A stretch of DNA of 47,971 nt, taken from Lachnospiraceae bacterium (GTDB lineage: Bacteria; Bacillota; Clostridia; Lachnospirales; Lachnospiraceae). The stretch is taken from NCBI GenBank assembly GCA_015056915.1, contig SVFK01000018.1, positions 1-47,971 of the forward strand, in the 5' to 3' direction. The notes beneath the pieces were generated by a model. It ran no database searches, was not told where the DNA came from, and saw only the letters and a program-made list of their open reading frames with translations. Both the position numbers and the translations under genes were made by a program. Shown one piece after another: positions 14,104 through 23,700 of this stretch. Each line of letters opens with the position of its first letter. The first letter of the stretch is position 1.

Positions 14104-16035
14104 ATGTTAGTGTTAAGAGATGTTTCGAAGGATTATTCTATAGGGAAAGAGCAAATCTCTGTTTTGAGAGATATAAATTTGACAATCAGACAGGGTGAAT
14201 TTGTAGCGATTGTGGGCCCGTCAGGTTGTGGAAAAACGACTTTGTTAAATCTAATATCCGGAATGGACAAGGTGAGCACGGGAAGCATAGAATTTGACGG
14301 AAAAAGTATAGAAAAGAATCGAGATGCGCAGTGGTCTGCCTGGCGGAAATGTAAGGTGGGATATATTTTTCAGAATTATAATCTGATTGAATTTATGACT
14401 GCGATACAAAATGTGGAATTGGTGTTGCAGGCTAATGGTGTTCGCAAGGAAAGGCGACGAAAGAAAGCAAGGGAACTGTTGAACAAGGTGGGATTGAGTC
14501 AAAGAGAAAAGCATTTGCCCTCACAGCTGTCAGGAGGGCAGAAACAGAGAGTGGCAATTGCACGGGCGTTGGCTAATAATCCGTACATACTTCTGGCTGA
14601 TGAACCCACGGGTGCAATGGATTCGGTAGTATCACAGGAAATAATGGAGTTGTTGGCAGACTTGAATAAAAAGGAACATGTGACAATTATTATGGTGACA
14701 CATGATGAAAAGCTGGCAAATCAGGCGAACCGAAAAATCACAATGTTAGATGGGAAGATTGTGTCCGATGAATACTATAATGAGAGCCAAAAGGAAGCCA
14801 TACCTGTGACGGGTAAGGAAAGGAAGGCATTACCTTTTACGGAAATCGCTATTGCATTTAAGAATATGACTACAAAGAAGAAAAGAACCTTCCTGACAGC
14901 GCTTGGAACTTCAATAGGTATTGCAGGTGTGCTGCTATCCTGCGGGATTGGTTCCGGTGCAAAGGAACGCATTATGGAGGAACTGAATACAGTTGTAAAT
15001 ATGCAGATTGTGGATGTTGGAGAGACTGATGTCAAGATGAATGAAGATATGCGGGAGCAGCTATTGGAAGATGACAGAATATTAGATATTTATCCTAATA
15101 ACAGACCGGAAGTGTTTTGTCAATTTAACGATAAGGTAGGAGGCGCACTTGTTCATTCGATAGGACCGCTGGAGCATTCCCGGGAGTATTGGGAAGAACG
15201 CTTGCTGTACGGAACCATTCCGGAAGGAGACAACAGCCATGAGGCGATTATCACACTTACCATGGCAGAAAAGCTTGTGGGAGAAGAGGATGTGCAAGCT
15301 ATTCTGGGTAAGGAAATTGATATGGCTTTTTTTGCGGAATCGCAGACACAGCTTTCAGGTATGGCTATGAGAACGGTGAAGGTAGTCGGTATCTCAGGAA
15401 AAGCCTTTTTGGGTGTGACGGATATTGTGAATGTACCCTATTTATTGGCAGAACAGGTTGTAAAGGAGTCTTTGCAGGACGAAAGCTATCAATCTGAGGC
15501 ATATTGTGTAACAATAAAGGATAAGAAAGATGCTGTTGATGTAAAAAACAAATTGATTGAGCTGGGGTTAAATGCAAGCATAGATATAGAAGCGATGGGA
15601 AGCGTTGGCATTATGGTAGATCTTGTTACTGCTATATTGATGCTTTTGGCGGGGATTTCGCTGATTGTATCCGGTATTATGATTGCTCTTGTCACCTATA
15701 TGGGTGTGACGGAGCGTATTAAGGAAATCGGTATTCTGCGAGCGGTAGGATTCTCGGCTAAAAGTGTGAAGAGAATTTTTCTGACAGAAGGTGGTATAGT
15801 GGGACTTTTGGCAGGAATCATTGGAGTCGTGTTTTCTGTCATAGTGGGAAATGCGATTAATCGTATGGTAGAGTTATCCTTTGAAGAGGTAGCCTTTGGC
15901 TTGTATCAGGTAAGTAGGGAACAAATCCTTTTTTGCATTATGTTTAGTACTCTGATAGGTCTTCTCTGCGCCTACTCTCCGGCACGCAAGGCCTCTAAAA
16001 TGCAACCGGTTAAAGCGTTGGGATACGTGGATTAG
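14104..16035 (+). CDS. ABC transporter, ATPase fused to FtsX-type permease (MacB-like)
   Basis: A 643-residue fusion. The ATPase (about 1-225) has Walker [10 protein letters not shown], signature LSGGQKQR and Walker [14 protein letters not shown] linker is followed by a first membrane helix (about 258-285), an extracytoplasmic domain (about 285-480) and three helices of an FtsX-type permease (after about 500). This order matches MacB, which acts as a dimer to push peptides or lipid-linked compounds outward, rather than a peptidase-containing C39 exporter. There is no N-terminal C39 protease, which agrees with a separate M50 protease next door. It may export the two peptides or protect the producer from them. 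It starts 15 bases after the protease gene. Confidence 0.93.
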   Translation: MLVLRDVSKDYSIGKEQISVLRDINLTIRQGEFVAIVGPSGCGKTTLLNLISGMDKVSTGSIEFDGKSIEKNRDAQWSAWRKCKVGYIFQNYNLIEFMTAIQNVELVLQANGVRKERRRKKARELLNKVGLSQREKHLPSQLSGGQKQRVAIARALANNPYILLADEPTGAMDSVVSQEIMELLADLNKKEHVTIIMVTHDEKLANQANRKITMLDGKIVSDEYYNESQKEAIPVTGKERKALPFTEIAIAFKNMTTKKKRTFLTALGTSIGIAGVLLSCGIGSGAKERIMEELNTVVNMQIVDVGETDVKMNEDMREQLLEDDRILDIYPNNRPEVFCQFNDKVGGALVHSIGPLEHSREYWEERLLYGTIPEGDNSHEAIITLTMAEKLVGEEDVQAILGKEIDMAFFAESQTQLSGMAMRTVKVVGISGKAFLGVTDIVNVPYLLAEQVVKESLQDESYQSEAYCVTIKDKKDAVDVKNKLIELGLNASIDIEAMGSVGIMVDLVTAILMLLAGISLIVSGIMIALVTYMGVTERIKEIGILRAVGFSAKSVKRIFLTEGGIVGLLAGIIGVVFSVIVGNAINRMVELSFEEVAFGLYQVSREQILFCIMFSTLIGLLCAYSPARKASKMQPVKALGYVD

Positions 16036-16398
16036 GTCCATAAATGAGGAGTGCCCAGGCACCACAAGGCACCCGGGCTATTATGAAAAAATTTATCTAA
16101 TGTGTAATGAAACATTAGGAATATCGCTTTTTTAGATTAAGTAAAGTATATCAGAGAAAAATGAATAAATTATGAACACAATATTAATGATTGGTGAATG
16201 TTACAAAAAGAAAGAGAGAAAAAGAAAATGATTATGCAAAATAAACAAAAAAGAGGAAATTGATTTTACAAGATAAAACTGCTATCGGTTAGAGTTGTCA
16301 GTAGCCCAAAAAGGTGATAGAATAATAATATTATAATAAAAACACCACAAGAATCAACACATAGAAAGTGTAAGGTAGACATGGGCGGAGGAAAATTA
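16036..16398. other. AT-rich spacer, no gene seen
   Basis: It follows the ABC gene with a possible imperfect hairpin (GCCCAGG/CCCGGGC near 16058-16078) and a second one (CTAATGT/ACATTAG at 16097-16118). Only very short frames occur. TTGTCA (16295-16300) and TAGAAT (16318-16323), 17 bases apart, form a plausible promoter for the next gene. Confidence 0.5.
16295..16323 (+). promoter_or_regulatory. candidate promoter of the coiled-coil membrane protein
   Basis: TTGTCA and TAGAAT with a 17-base spacer, 75 bases before the preferred ATG at 16399. Confidence 0.5.
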
Positions 16399-17016
16399 AT
16401 GGATACTTTTATGGATAAGCTGGCACAGAAGTTGAATGCACAGGAAATGATTCGGGCCAACTCTGCAGCAGATGCAGCAGAGATGGGAAAGCTTAAGAAT
16501 CAGATTGAAGAGTATAACGAATGCTTGGGAAAGCTTCAGGAGCTACTTGCAGAAGGTGAGCAGAAGTTTGATAATGTAAAGGTCGATAACGACGAGGTAA
16601 ATCGTCTTGTAATGGATTGTATTGCTAAGATTGATGAGGTTCTGTCAGATACAGAAAATATTGAGGATTTGACAGAGACTGTTTCAGAAACTGTGACGGG
16701 AATGAAAGATGCGCTTCGCTCCGTTCTTGATGAGATGAAGTCATCCTTAAGACCGGCATTGGAGGAGCAGAAAACAGCCCTCAATACAATGCTTGATGAT
16801 TTTAGCGGTAATGTACATAAGGAATGTGTAAAGGTATATCGAAATGTACAGGCTATGGTTGTGGAAGAGAATGAAAAGCAGGCCAAGGAAATGGTGGATG
16901 CTGTGAATGCTCTCGGACGTCAGATGAAGGCAATTATGGGAATTTCCATTGCTGCATTGGTAGTAGCATTGGGTGGTGTGGCTTTCCAGTTGCTTGTATA
17001 TTTTCATATTTTGTAA
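16399..17016 (+). CDS. coiled-coil protein with C-terminal membrane anchor
   Basis: A 205-residue protein from the ATG at 16399, chosen because GGCGGAGG lies about seven bases upstream; the ATG at 16381 is upstream of this site. The chain is largely charged and helical with heptad-like spacing (about 1-170), then one hydrophobic helix near the C-terminus (about 178-203) with almost no tail, so it is likely tail-anchored with the coiled coil in the cytoplasm. I do not recognise a named family. It resembles Lachnospiraceae hypotheticals of similar start, MDTFMDKLAQKL. It has its own promoter and is followed by a flavin reductase without clear functional link. Confidence 0.7.
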   Translation: MDTFMDKLAQKLNAQEMIRANSAADAAEMGKLKNQIEEYNECLGKLQELLAEGEQKFDNVKVDNDEVNRLVMDCIAKIDEVLSDTENIEDLTETVSETVTGMKDALRSVLDEMKSSLRPALEEQKTALNTMLDDFSGNVHKECVKVYRNVQAMVVEENEKQAKEMVDAVNALGRQMKAIMGISIAALVVALGGVAFQLLVYFHIL

Positions 17017-17070
17017 TAGATTGGAAATGCTTTAGAAAAGAATGTATGAAGAGTTGCGAAAGGAAATGAT

Positions 17071-17634
17071 ATGGCAAAGGAATTATGGAAGCCGGGCAAT
17101 ATGCTGTATCCGCTGCCGGCAGTTATGGTCAGCATGGCAGACAAGAATGGCAAATACAATATTATCACATTGGCATGGGTAGGAACGGTGTGTACCAATC
17201 CGCCTATGGTATCCATATCGGTACGTCCGGAGCGATATTCCTATCCTATATTAAAGGAAACAGGTGAATTTGTAATTAATCTCACCACAAAGGAGCTTGC
17301 CTTTGCAACAGATTATTGTGGAGTGAAAAGCGGACGTGATGTTGACAAATTCAAAGAGATGAAGCTTACGCCCCTGCCGGGCAAAGAGGTGGCAGCACCT
17401 TTAATTGCGGAGAGCCCGGTAAATATTGAATGTCGCGTGAGAGACATACAGGAGCTCGGTTCTCATCATATGTTTCTGGCGGATGTGGTGGCAGTGCATG
17501 CAGATGAGCAATATATGGATGAGCAACGTAAATTTCATCTGGAGCAGGCTGAGCCTATTATTTATTCTCATGGTGCGTATCTTACCTGTGGTGAGATGCT
17601 GGGAACCTTTGGCTATAGTGTTCGCAAGCGTTAA
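17071..17634 (+). CDS. flavin reductase family protein (flavoredoxin-like)
   Basis: A 187-residue protein with the flavin reductase/FMN-binding split-barrel fold. Features seen are PLPAVMVSMADKNGKYNIIT, the stretch WVGTVCTNPPMVSISVRPERYSY, and the GEFVINLTT strand. Such proteins bind FMN and transfer electrons from NAD(P)H or act as electron carriers in anaerobes; the partner cannot be told. AAAGGAAA precedes the ATG. Its last four bases overlap the 3' end of the convergent polymerase gene, and its transcript likely ends in a hairpin inside that gene. Confidence 0.88.
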   Translation: MAKELWKPGNMLYPLPAVMVSMADKNGKYNIITLAWVGTVCTNPPMVSISVRPERYSYPILKETGEFVINLTTKELAFATDYCGVKSGRDVDKFKEMKLTPLPGKEVAAPLIAESPVNIECRVRDIQELGSHHMFLADVVAVHADEQYMDEQRKFHLEQAEPIIYSHGAYLTCGEMLGTFGYSVRKR

Positions 17635-18836
17635 TGTTCGGGGGAGTCTAACAGACTCCCTCTTTTAATGGAATCTTTACCATAACGATTTCGAATATTG
17701 TCCAATGCTGCATCAAGGCGCTGCTGTTTCTCTGATGCCGGTGCGGCATAATCGAAGAGATTCAGTTGGATGGGTTCATCCTCGGCTACCAGCTTGGTGG
17801 TACGAATTCCCAAAAGACGTATGGGCGTACCGTTCCAAAGCTCGTCAAAAAGAGAACAGGCTTTTTGATAAATGATATCAGTGGAGGCCGTGGGAGTATT
17901 CAAAAGCATCTGGTGCGAAACGGACTGAAAGCTGCTGTATTTGATCTCCGTGCAGACTGAGCCTGCCAGATGGTGGGATGCCCGTAATCTGCGCCCCACT
18001 GATTCGGAAAGGCTTAGCAGTACTTTATATGCATCTGCTTTGGACACAACATCAGAGCTAAGTGTGGTGGAATTGCCGATTCCTTTTGCCTTGGCAGGCT
18101 CGGGCAGTACCTCAGAGGCATCCTGCCCATTTGCATATTTCCAAAGAATAGTACCATGACTTTTCAAATGAGATTCCAACACATTCAAATTGGCACAGGC
18201 AAGGTCGCCTATGGTCAGAATTCCTAATTTGCGCAGGGTTTCAACACTGGAACGACCGCACATAAAAAGAGAGGAAACCGGCAGTGGCCACATTTTCTCC
18301 TGAATCTCCCAGGAATATAAGGTATGTACCAGATTGGGCTTTTTAAAATCAGAAGCCATTTTGGCCAACACCTTACGGTCTGAAATACCTATATTTACAG
18401 TAAAATGAAATTTTTCATAGATGGTATCCTTGATGAGCGCAGCGGCGGACTCAGGGGAGGAATATTTGGCTGCAATAGGGGTATAATTCATATAGCACTC
18501 ATCAATGCTGACCTGTTCAATGTCAGGACATATGCCGGACAGATAAGCCATAAGCTCATGGCTCATCCGGGAATACAGGGCATGATCGGGTGCTACAGAT
18601 ATCAGGTTGGGACATTTGCGAAAAGCGTTTACCACAGGCTCGCCGGTAGTGATACCGTATGCCTTGGCAGGGATGGATTTGGCTAGGACGACACCGTGCC
18701 TGGTTGACATGTCGCCGCCAATAATGGAAGGAATTTCTCGCAAATCCACAGTCTCCCCATCCTGAAGGCGACTTAAGGCAGTCCAACTCAAAAATGCAGA
18801 ATTGACATCTATATGAAAAATAATGCGTTCAGCCAT
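17631..18836 (-). CDS. dinB: Y-family DNA polymerase (Pol IV / ImpB-MucB-SamB type)
   Basis: A 401-residue translesion polymerase. The metal-binding residues are visible in FHIDVNSAFLSW (Asp at residue 10) and in VSIDECYM (about residues 104-111). The thumb helix-hairpin-helix region appears as LRKLGILTIGDLA (about 209-221), and the C-terminal little finger follows (about 235-370). Such enzymes copy across damaged bases with low fidelity. GGAGGAGG about six bases before the ATG supports the start. The gene is convergent with the flavin reductase and lies alone on this strand. Assignment to DinB rather than UmuC-type rests on overall length and motif spacing. Confidence 0.9.
   Translation of the reverse strand: MAERIIFHIDVNSAFLSWTALSRLQDGETVDLREIPSIIGGDMSTRHGVVLAKSIPAKAYGITTGEPVVNAFRKCPNLISVAPDHALYSRMSHELMAYLSGICPDIEQVSIDECYMNYTPIAAKYSSPESAAALIKDTIYEKFHFTVNIGISDRKVLAKMASDFKKPNLVHTLYSWEIQEKMWPLPVSSLFMCGRSSVETLRKLGILTIGDLACANLNVLESHLKSHGTILWKYANGQDASEVLPEPAKAKGIGNSTTLSSDVVSKADAYKVLLSLSESVGRRLRASHHLAGSVCTEIKYSSFQSVSHQMLLNTPTASTDIIYQKACSLFDELWNGTPIRLLGIRTTKLVAEDEPIQLNLFDYAAPASEKQQRLDAALDNIRNRYGKDSIKRGSLLDSPEH
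17642..17666 (+). terminator. terminator of the flavin reductase gene, inside the polymerase coding end
   Basis: GGGAGTCT-AAC-AGACTCCC is followed by TCTTTT. It lies within the last codons of the convergent minus-strand polymerase gene, so the same bases serve both a protein end and a terminator. Confidence 0.8.
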
Positions 18837-18924
18837 AGTACGCCTCCTCCTTCCTCTTCTATATTACCACGTAATACTTCATCTGCAAATATTTTTTCGA
18901 ACAAATATTCTGCCGTAGAAACAC

Positions 18925-18953
18925 TTTACAAGCCTTATAAATACTGATAGAAT
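18925..18953 (+). promoter_or_regulatory. promoter of the M23 peptidase gene
   Basis: TTTACA at 18925-18930 and TAGAAT at 18948-18953, 17 bases apart, about 55 bases before the ATG at 19008. Confidence 0.55.
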
Positions 18954-19007
18954 AAGTCTGTTACAAAATTGTTACATGGAATAATCAGATGTTGAGAATT
19001 GATATTT

Positions 19008-20594
19008 ATGAAAAAGATAAAAGGATATATTAAGAAATTACAATTTACATATATCAAAGCTACGCTGTTGACACTTTTTGTTTGTTTACTGTTTTTGGAC
19101 GGTTATGTAGAGTTTGAGCCAAGCGGCGAGAATCTCTTTCATGTGTCTGTGAACGGAAGGTTGGTTGGCATCCTTGGGGATGCAGAGTCCGCAGAGAGTC
19201 TGCTACTTGCTGCGCGTAAGAGTGTCGCATCTGAAAGTGAGGAATTGACCTTTATTGAGGCTGAACTGACGACGGTAGGAGAAGCGGTGCTTTGGGGAGA
19301 AGTAGATGCTGAGGACACTGTACTGGCTGCCATGGAGGCTGTGCTGCGTGATAGTATTATCGAAACGATGCAGCACTCCTATACAGTAAAGGTCAATGAA
19401 TATATGGTGAATCTTGCCAGTGTGGAAGAGGTAACGGGTCTTCTGCAGGCGGCTATTGATAAATACGGCGGACAGGGAATGTTTGATGTAGAATTGATGC
19501 ATGACGACAACCGGGAATTTAATGTGCTTACAGCCCATGCAGTCAATCGCAGCGTGCAGGATATTGAAGCGGAAAAGGAACAAGAGGATTATCAACGGGC
19601 CGGTGTCCAAAGCTTTTTTGACAGTTTAGATGAAGTGGAAGAGGTGGAGGAAGAAAAGAGCTTTGAAGATTATGAATTGGGTCTGTTAAGCATGAATTTT
19701 GCCGAAGAGGTAGAAATTGTGGAGGCGTATTTGCCTGCAAATCTGCTCACACCCGTGGACACTGCCATAGAAGAGGTGATTAAGGAGCAGGAGACTCCCG
19801 GTGAATACGAGGTGGTATCAGGAGATACCCTGTCAGAGATTTCCATTAAAGTAAATATTCCTATGGATAAAATCATTGAGATGAACAGTGAGACACTGGA
19901 AAGTGAGAATTCTACCATTCGTGTGGGTGACAAGCTGATTATTACTGTGCCGGAGCCGGAGCTGTCCGTGGAGCGCCTGGAGCAAAATTATTACGAAGAA
20001 ATATATGATGCAGATGTAATTTATGTGGATAATAATGACTGGTATACCACGCAGACCAAGGTGCTGCAGCAGCCTTCAGCAGGCTTCCGCAAGGTGGTGG
20101 CAGATGTTTCCTATCTGAATGACAAGGAGGTATCCAGGGAAATACTAAAAGAAGAAATCGTGATGGAAGCAGTGCCCAAGATTGTGGAAAGAGGTACGAA
20201 AACACCACCTTCTTATATTAAGCCTATTTCCGGCGGACGCTTAAGCTCCAGCTTTGGACGGAGAAGTGCACCTAAGAAGGGCGCAAGTACCTACCATAAG
20301 GGTATTGACTGGGCAGTACCTACCGGAACGGCAGTATTTGCTTCCTGCGGCGGAACAGTTGCCAAGGCGGGCTGGGGAAGCGGTTACGGATACGTGGTTT
20401 ACATTAATCACGAGGATGGTTCCCAGACCAGATATGGACATTTGAGTAAGGTATTGGTAAAGGTAGGAGAGACTGTAAAGCAGGGTGAAAGAATTGCATT
20501 AAGCGGTAATACAGGTGTAAGTACGGGTCCGCACCTTCATTTTGAAATCCTGATGAATGGTTCACAGGTCAATCCTGCAAAATATATACAATAG
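19008..20594 (+). CDS. membrane-anchored LysM-G5-M23 metallopeptidase
   Basis: A 528-residue envelope enzyme. A basic N-terminus and one hydrophobic helix (about 14-30) anchor it. A largely acidic region follows, then LysM (about 262-310, YEVVSGDTLSEISIKVN to VGDKLIITVP), a G5-like domain (about 330-400), and a C-terminal M23 endopeptidase with HKGIDW and HLHFE, which supply zinc ligands, and YGHLS. It would cut peptidoglycan cross-bridges or act as a LytM-type scaffold; the zinc residues are present, so activity is likely. The ATG at 19008 is preferred over an in-frame TTG nine bases earlier, although the ribosome site is weak. murA follows, consistent with cell-wall function. Confidence 0.92.
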   Translation: MKKIKGYIKKLQFTYIKATLLTLFVCLLFLDGYVEFEPSGENLFHVSVNGRLVGILGDAESAESLLLAARKSVASESEELTFIEAELTTVGEAVLWGEVDAEDTVLAAMEAVLRDSIIETMQHSYTVKVNEYMVNLASVEEVTGLLQAAIDKYGGQGMFDVELMHDDNREFNVLTAHAVNRSVQDIEAEKEQEDYQRAGVQSFFDSLDEVEEVEEEKSFEDYELGLLSMNFAEEVEIVEAYLPANLLTPVDTAIEEVIKEQETPGEYEVVSGDTLSEISIKVNIPMDKIIEMNSETLESENSTIRVGDKLIITVPEPELSVERLEQNYYEEIYDADVIYVDNNDWYTTQTKVLQQPSAGFRKVVADVSYLNDKEVSREILKEEIVMEAVPKIVERGTKTPPSYIKPISGGRLSSSFGRRSAPKKGASTYHKGIDWAVPTGTAVFASCGGTVAKAGWGSGYGYVVYINHEDGSQTRYGHLSKVLVKVGETVKQGERIALSGNTGVSTGPHLHFEILMNGSQVNPAKYIQ

Positions 20595-20632
20595 AATATA
20601 ACCACTAGATATTGGGGGGAACGCTCGTTCAG

Positions 20633-20661
20633 TTTACAAATGAGGGAAAATGTGGTATAAG
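20633..20661 (+). promoter_or_regulatory. promoter of murA
   Basis: TTTACA at 20633-20638 and TATAAG at 20656-20661, 17 bases apart, lie about 80 bases before the murA ATG. Confidence 0.5.
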
Positions 20662-20742
20662 TGCTATAAGAGACTATATTTGGTACAAATGATTTTCAAT
20701 AATTGAAATGAGCAAAATAACCTGAACAAGAGGTAGAGATAG

Positions 20743-22035
20743 ATGGAACAATACGCAATCAAAGGCGGTAATCCATTAGTGGGAGAGGTTGAAATAGGGG
20801 GTGCAAAGAATGCTGCACTTCCTATTCTTGCTGCTTCCGTTATGACGGATGAAACCGTATATATAGAGAATATGCCGGATGTAAGAGACACCAATGTATT
20901 ATTGAGTGCAATGCAGAGTATCGGCGTGATGATTAAAAGAGAATGTCGCCATAAGGTGATTGTAAATGCTGCCAACATCAATAATCTGGTGGTAGAGGAT
21001 GAAAGCATTAAGAAAATTCGTGCATCTTACTATTTAATAGGTGCATTATTAGGAAAATATAAGCACGCAGAGGTTGCGCTTCCCGGAGGCTGTGACATCG
21101 GATGCCGTGCTATCGATCAGCATATTAAGGGCTTTAAGGCATTGGGCGCAGAGGTGCGCATCGAGCATGGTCTGATTAAAACCAATGCAGAGCGTTTGGT
21201 GGGTAATCATATTTATATGGACGTGGTCAGTGTAGGTGCCACCATTAATATTATGATGGCCGCAACGATGGCAGAGGGTACTACTATTATTGAAAATGCA
21301 GCCAAGGAGCCTCATGTAGTTGATTTGGCGAATTTCCTGAACAGCATGGGCGCCAATATCAAGGGTGCCGGTACGGATATTATCCGTATCAAGGGTGTAA
21401 GCAGACTGCATGGCACAGAATATGCCATTATTCCCGATCAGATTGAAGCAGGAACCTTTATGTTTGCTGCTGCGGTTACTAAGGGAGATGTCACTGTAAA
21501 GAATGTCATCCCGAAGCATTTGGATTCCATTACGGCTAAATTGTTGGAAATTGGTTGCGAGATAGAGGAGGCAGATGATTGTATTCGTGTAGTGGCTTCC
21601 AAGCCCCTGCAGCATACGCATGTGAAGACCCTGCCTTATCCCGGTTTCCCTACGGATATGCAGCCGCAGATTACCGTGGCATTGGCTTTGTCAAAGGGAA
21701 CCAGTATTGTTACCGAGAGTATTTTTGAGAATCGTTTCAAATATGTGGACGAGCTGACACGCATGGGTGCCAGCATTAAGGTAGAAGGCAATACCGCCAT
21801 TATTGACGGTGTGGAGAAATATACCGGTGCCAGCATATCCGCTCCTGATCTTCGTGCAGGAGCAGCACTTGTAATGGCAGCTTTATCGGCAGAGGGTTAT
21901 ACTTTGGTGGATGATATCCGTTATATCGAACGCGGCTATGAGGACTTCCATCTGAAGCTGCAGGGACTGGGTGCACAGATAGAGCTGATTGAAACCGAGA
22001 GAGAATTCCAGAAATTTAAATTAAAAACAGGCTGA
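20743..22035 (+). CDS. murA: UDP-N-acetylglucosamine 1-carboxyvinyltransferase
   Basis: A 430-residue enzyme catalysing the first committed step of peptidoglycan precursor synthesis: transfer of enolpyruvate from PEP to UDP-GlcNAc. Seen: Lys22-Asn23 in GGAKNAALP, and the loop LPGGCDIGCRAIDQHIKG with Cys117 at the position attacked by fosfomycin in sensitive enzymes. The length and repeated domain halves are typical. Firmicutes often carry two murA paralogues; which one this is cannot be told here. AGAGGTAGAGAT precedes the ATG. A short hairpin terminator and the metK riboswitch follow. Confidence 0.95.
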   Translation: MEQYAIKGGNPLVGEVEIGGAKNAALPILAASVMTDETVYIENMPDVRDTNVLLSAMQSIGVMIKRECRHKVIVNAANINNLVVEDESIKKIRASYYLIGALLGKYKHAEVALPGGCDIGCRAIDQHIKGFKALGAEVRIEHGLIKTNAERLVGNHIYMDVVSVGATINIMMAATMAEGTTIIENAAKEPHVVDLANFLNSMGANIKGAGTDIIRIKGVSRLHGTEYAIIPDQIEAGTFMFAAAVTKGDVTVKNVIPKHLDSITAKLLEIGCEIEEADDCIRVVASKPLQHTHVKTLPYPGFPTDMQPQITVALALSKGTSIVTESIFENRFKYVDELTRMGASIKVEGNTAIIDGVEKYTGASISAPDLRAGAALVMAALSAEGYTLVDDIRYIERGYEDFHLKLQGLGAQIELIETEREFQKFKLKTG

Positions 22036-22100
22036 TAAAAGGCTTGACAGCGATACCTATTCATAGTAAGGTATGTATGATATGACAATTCCATATTGTG

Positions 22101-22120
22101 ATTACACTGAAAGGTGTAAT
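22101..22120 (+). terminator. hairpin terminator after murA
   Basis: ATTACAC-TGAAAG-GTGTAAT followed by GTTTTCTCTT ends the murA transcript just before the riboswitch. Confidence 0.6.
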
Positions 22121-22125
22121 GTTTT

Positions 22126-22228
22126 CTCTTATTCAGAGTTGGTGGAGATACATAGGATCGATGAAGCCACGGCAACCCCTTTTAAGGAAGGTGCCCACCT
22201 GAGCGAGTAATAGTCGAGCAATAAGAGG
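22126..22228 (+). ncRNA. SAM-I riboswitch (S-box) controlling metK
   Basis: The conserved S-box parts are visible: P1 CTCTTAT (22126-22132) with ATAAGAG (22221-22227), GGTGGAG, the core GATGAAGCCACGGCAACC, AGGTGCC, and a P4 CGAG-taata-GTCG. This aptamer senses S-adenosylmethionine, the product of the downstream enzyme. A hairpin with a T-run follows before the metK ribosome site, so the likely mode is SAM-induced transcription termination. Confidence 0.93.
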
Positions 22229-22249
22229 ATTTGATTATCGGTAAGATAC

Positions 22250-22278
22250 GGGTCCGCTTCTTGTAAGCAGACCCTTTT
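22250..22278 (+). terminator. expression-platform terminator of the SAM riboswitch
   Basis: GGGTC and GCTT pair with AAGC and GACCC around CTTGT, then TTTT. It sits 40 bases before the metK start and is the OFF state of the switch. Confidence 0.85.
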
Positions 22279-22317
22279 GTAGTTATGAGATTAGGAACAA
22301 GGAAAACGGAGGAAAAC

Positions 22318-23508
22318 ATGGAAAAATATTTATTTACATCAGAATCAGTAACAGAAGGACATCCCGATAAAATCTGTGATGCGGTATCCGATGCGGTGTT
22401 GGATGCTTTAATGGAGCAGGACCCCTTCAGCCGCGTGGCATGTGAAACCTGTACCAATACCGGTTTTGTACTGGTAATGGGTGAGATTACTACCAAGGCC
22501 AATATTGATATTCCTGCCATTGTGCGCAAGACAGTAACGGAGATCGGTTATGATGCATCCGAGAAGGGCTTTGACGGCAATACCTGCGCGGTTATGGTAT
22601 CTCTGGACAAGCAGTCCGCAGATATTGCAATGGGCGTGGATCGCGCGTTGGAGGCCAAGGAAAACAATATGAGTGATGAACAGTTAGAGGCAATCGGCGC
22701 AGGAGATCAGGGTATGATGTTCGGCTACGCTACCAATGAGACAGAGGAATTGATGCCTTATCCTATTTCATTGGCCCACAAGCTGACCCTGCAGCTCACC
22801 AAGGTGCGCAAGGATGGTACATTGACTTATTTGAGACCTGACGGCAAGAGTCAGGTATCTGTAGAGTATGATGAGAATGGCAAGCCTTTACGCCTGGAGG
22901 CAGTGGTGCTTTCCACACAGCATGATGAAAAGGTAACGCAGGAGCAGATTCATGCAGATATTAAGAAATATGTATTTGATCCGATATTACCCAAGGAAAT
23001 GATTGATGCAGACACCAAATTCTTTATCAATCCTACCGGACGATTTGTAATCGGCGGTCCTAACGGCGACAGTGGTCTGACCGGACGCAAGATTATTGTG
23101 GATACCTATGGCGGTATGGCACGTCATGGCGGCGGTGCTTTCTCCGGTAAGGACTGTACCAAGGTGGACAGAAGTGCAGCTTACGCAGCTCGTTATGTGG
23201 CAAAGAATATCGTGGCAGCAGGTCTCGCTGAGAAATGTGAGATTCAGTTGTCCTATGCAATCGGTGTAGCACAGCCTACCTCCGTTATGGTAGATACCTT
23301 CGGAACCGGCAAGCTTAGCGATGAGAAGCTGGTAGCAATTATCCGCGAAAACTTTGACCTGAGACCTGCCGGAATTATCAAGATGCTTGATTTGCGCAGA
23401 CCTATCTACAAGCAGACCTCCAGCTACGGTCACTTTGGTCGTACAGATATTGACTTGCCTTGGGAGAAAGTCGATAAGGTGGATGTGCTGAAGAAGTATT
23501 TGGATTAA
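22318..23508 (+). CDS. metK: S-adenosylmethionine synthetase
   Basis: A 396-residue cytoplasmic enzyme making SAM from methionine and ATP. The ATG at 22318 follows GGAGG by five bases; an upstream in-frame ATG at 22285 lies in the leader. Motifs: [11 protein letters not shown] at the N-terminus, [12 protein letters not shown], and the P-loop-like [16 protein letters not shown]. Length matches the family. Regulation by the preceding S-box closes a feedback loop on its own product. A strong hairpin terminator follows, so it is monocistronic. Confidence 0.97.
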   Translation: MEKYLFTSESVTEGHPDKICDAVSDAVLDALMEQDPFSRVACETCTNTGFVLVMGEITTKANIDIPAIVRKTVTEIGYDASEKGFDGNTCAVMVSLDKQSADIAMGVDRALEAKENNMSDEQLEAIGAGDQGMMFGYATNETEELMPYPISLAHKLTLQLTKVRKDGTLTYLRPDGKSQVSVEYDENGKPLRLEAVVLSTQHDEKVTQEQIHADIKKYVFDPILPKEMIDADTKFFINPTGRFVIGGPNGDSGLTGRKIIVDTYGGMARHGGGAFSGKDCTKVDRSAAYAARYVAKNIVAAGLAEKCEIQLSYAIGVAQPTSVMVDTFGTGKLSDEKLVAIIRENFDLRPAGIIKMLDLRRPIYKQTSSYGHFGRTDIDLPWEKVDKVDVLKKYLD

Positions 23509-23530
23509 GCATTTTAAAATATGTAATGTA

Positions 23531-23573
23531 ACAGCCCTACATGAGCGAGTTGTGCTCACGTGGGGCTGTTTTT
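23531..23573 (+). terminator. intrinsic terminator of metK
   Basis: ACAGCCCTACATGAGC pairs with GCTCACGTGGGGCTGT around a seven-base loop and is followed by TTTTT. Confidence 0.92.
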
Positions 23574-23700
23574 ATTGGCAGGAATTATCAAGCAAATATA
23601 GACGATATAGGCATGTTCGTTGTATAATAATACTGGTATATATTAATTTATTTTCACACAATTTGTCTGGAAAGGGCTGTCAGAAGGCGTTATCTGATTT

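Noticed and set aside
16199..16263. Very short peptide frame near 16229
   Set aside because: Only about 11 codons in A-rich sequence with no distinctive composition; not supportable as a gene.
22285..22317. Upstream ATG for metK
   Set aside because: It lies in the riboswitch leader after the terminator; GGAGG precedes the ATG at 22318.
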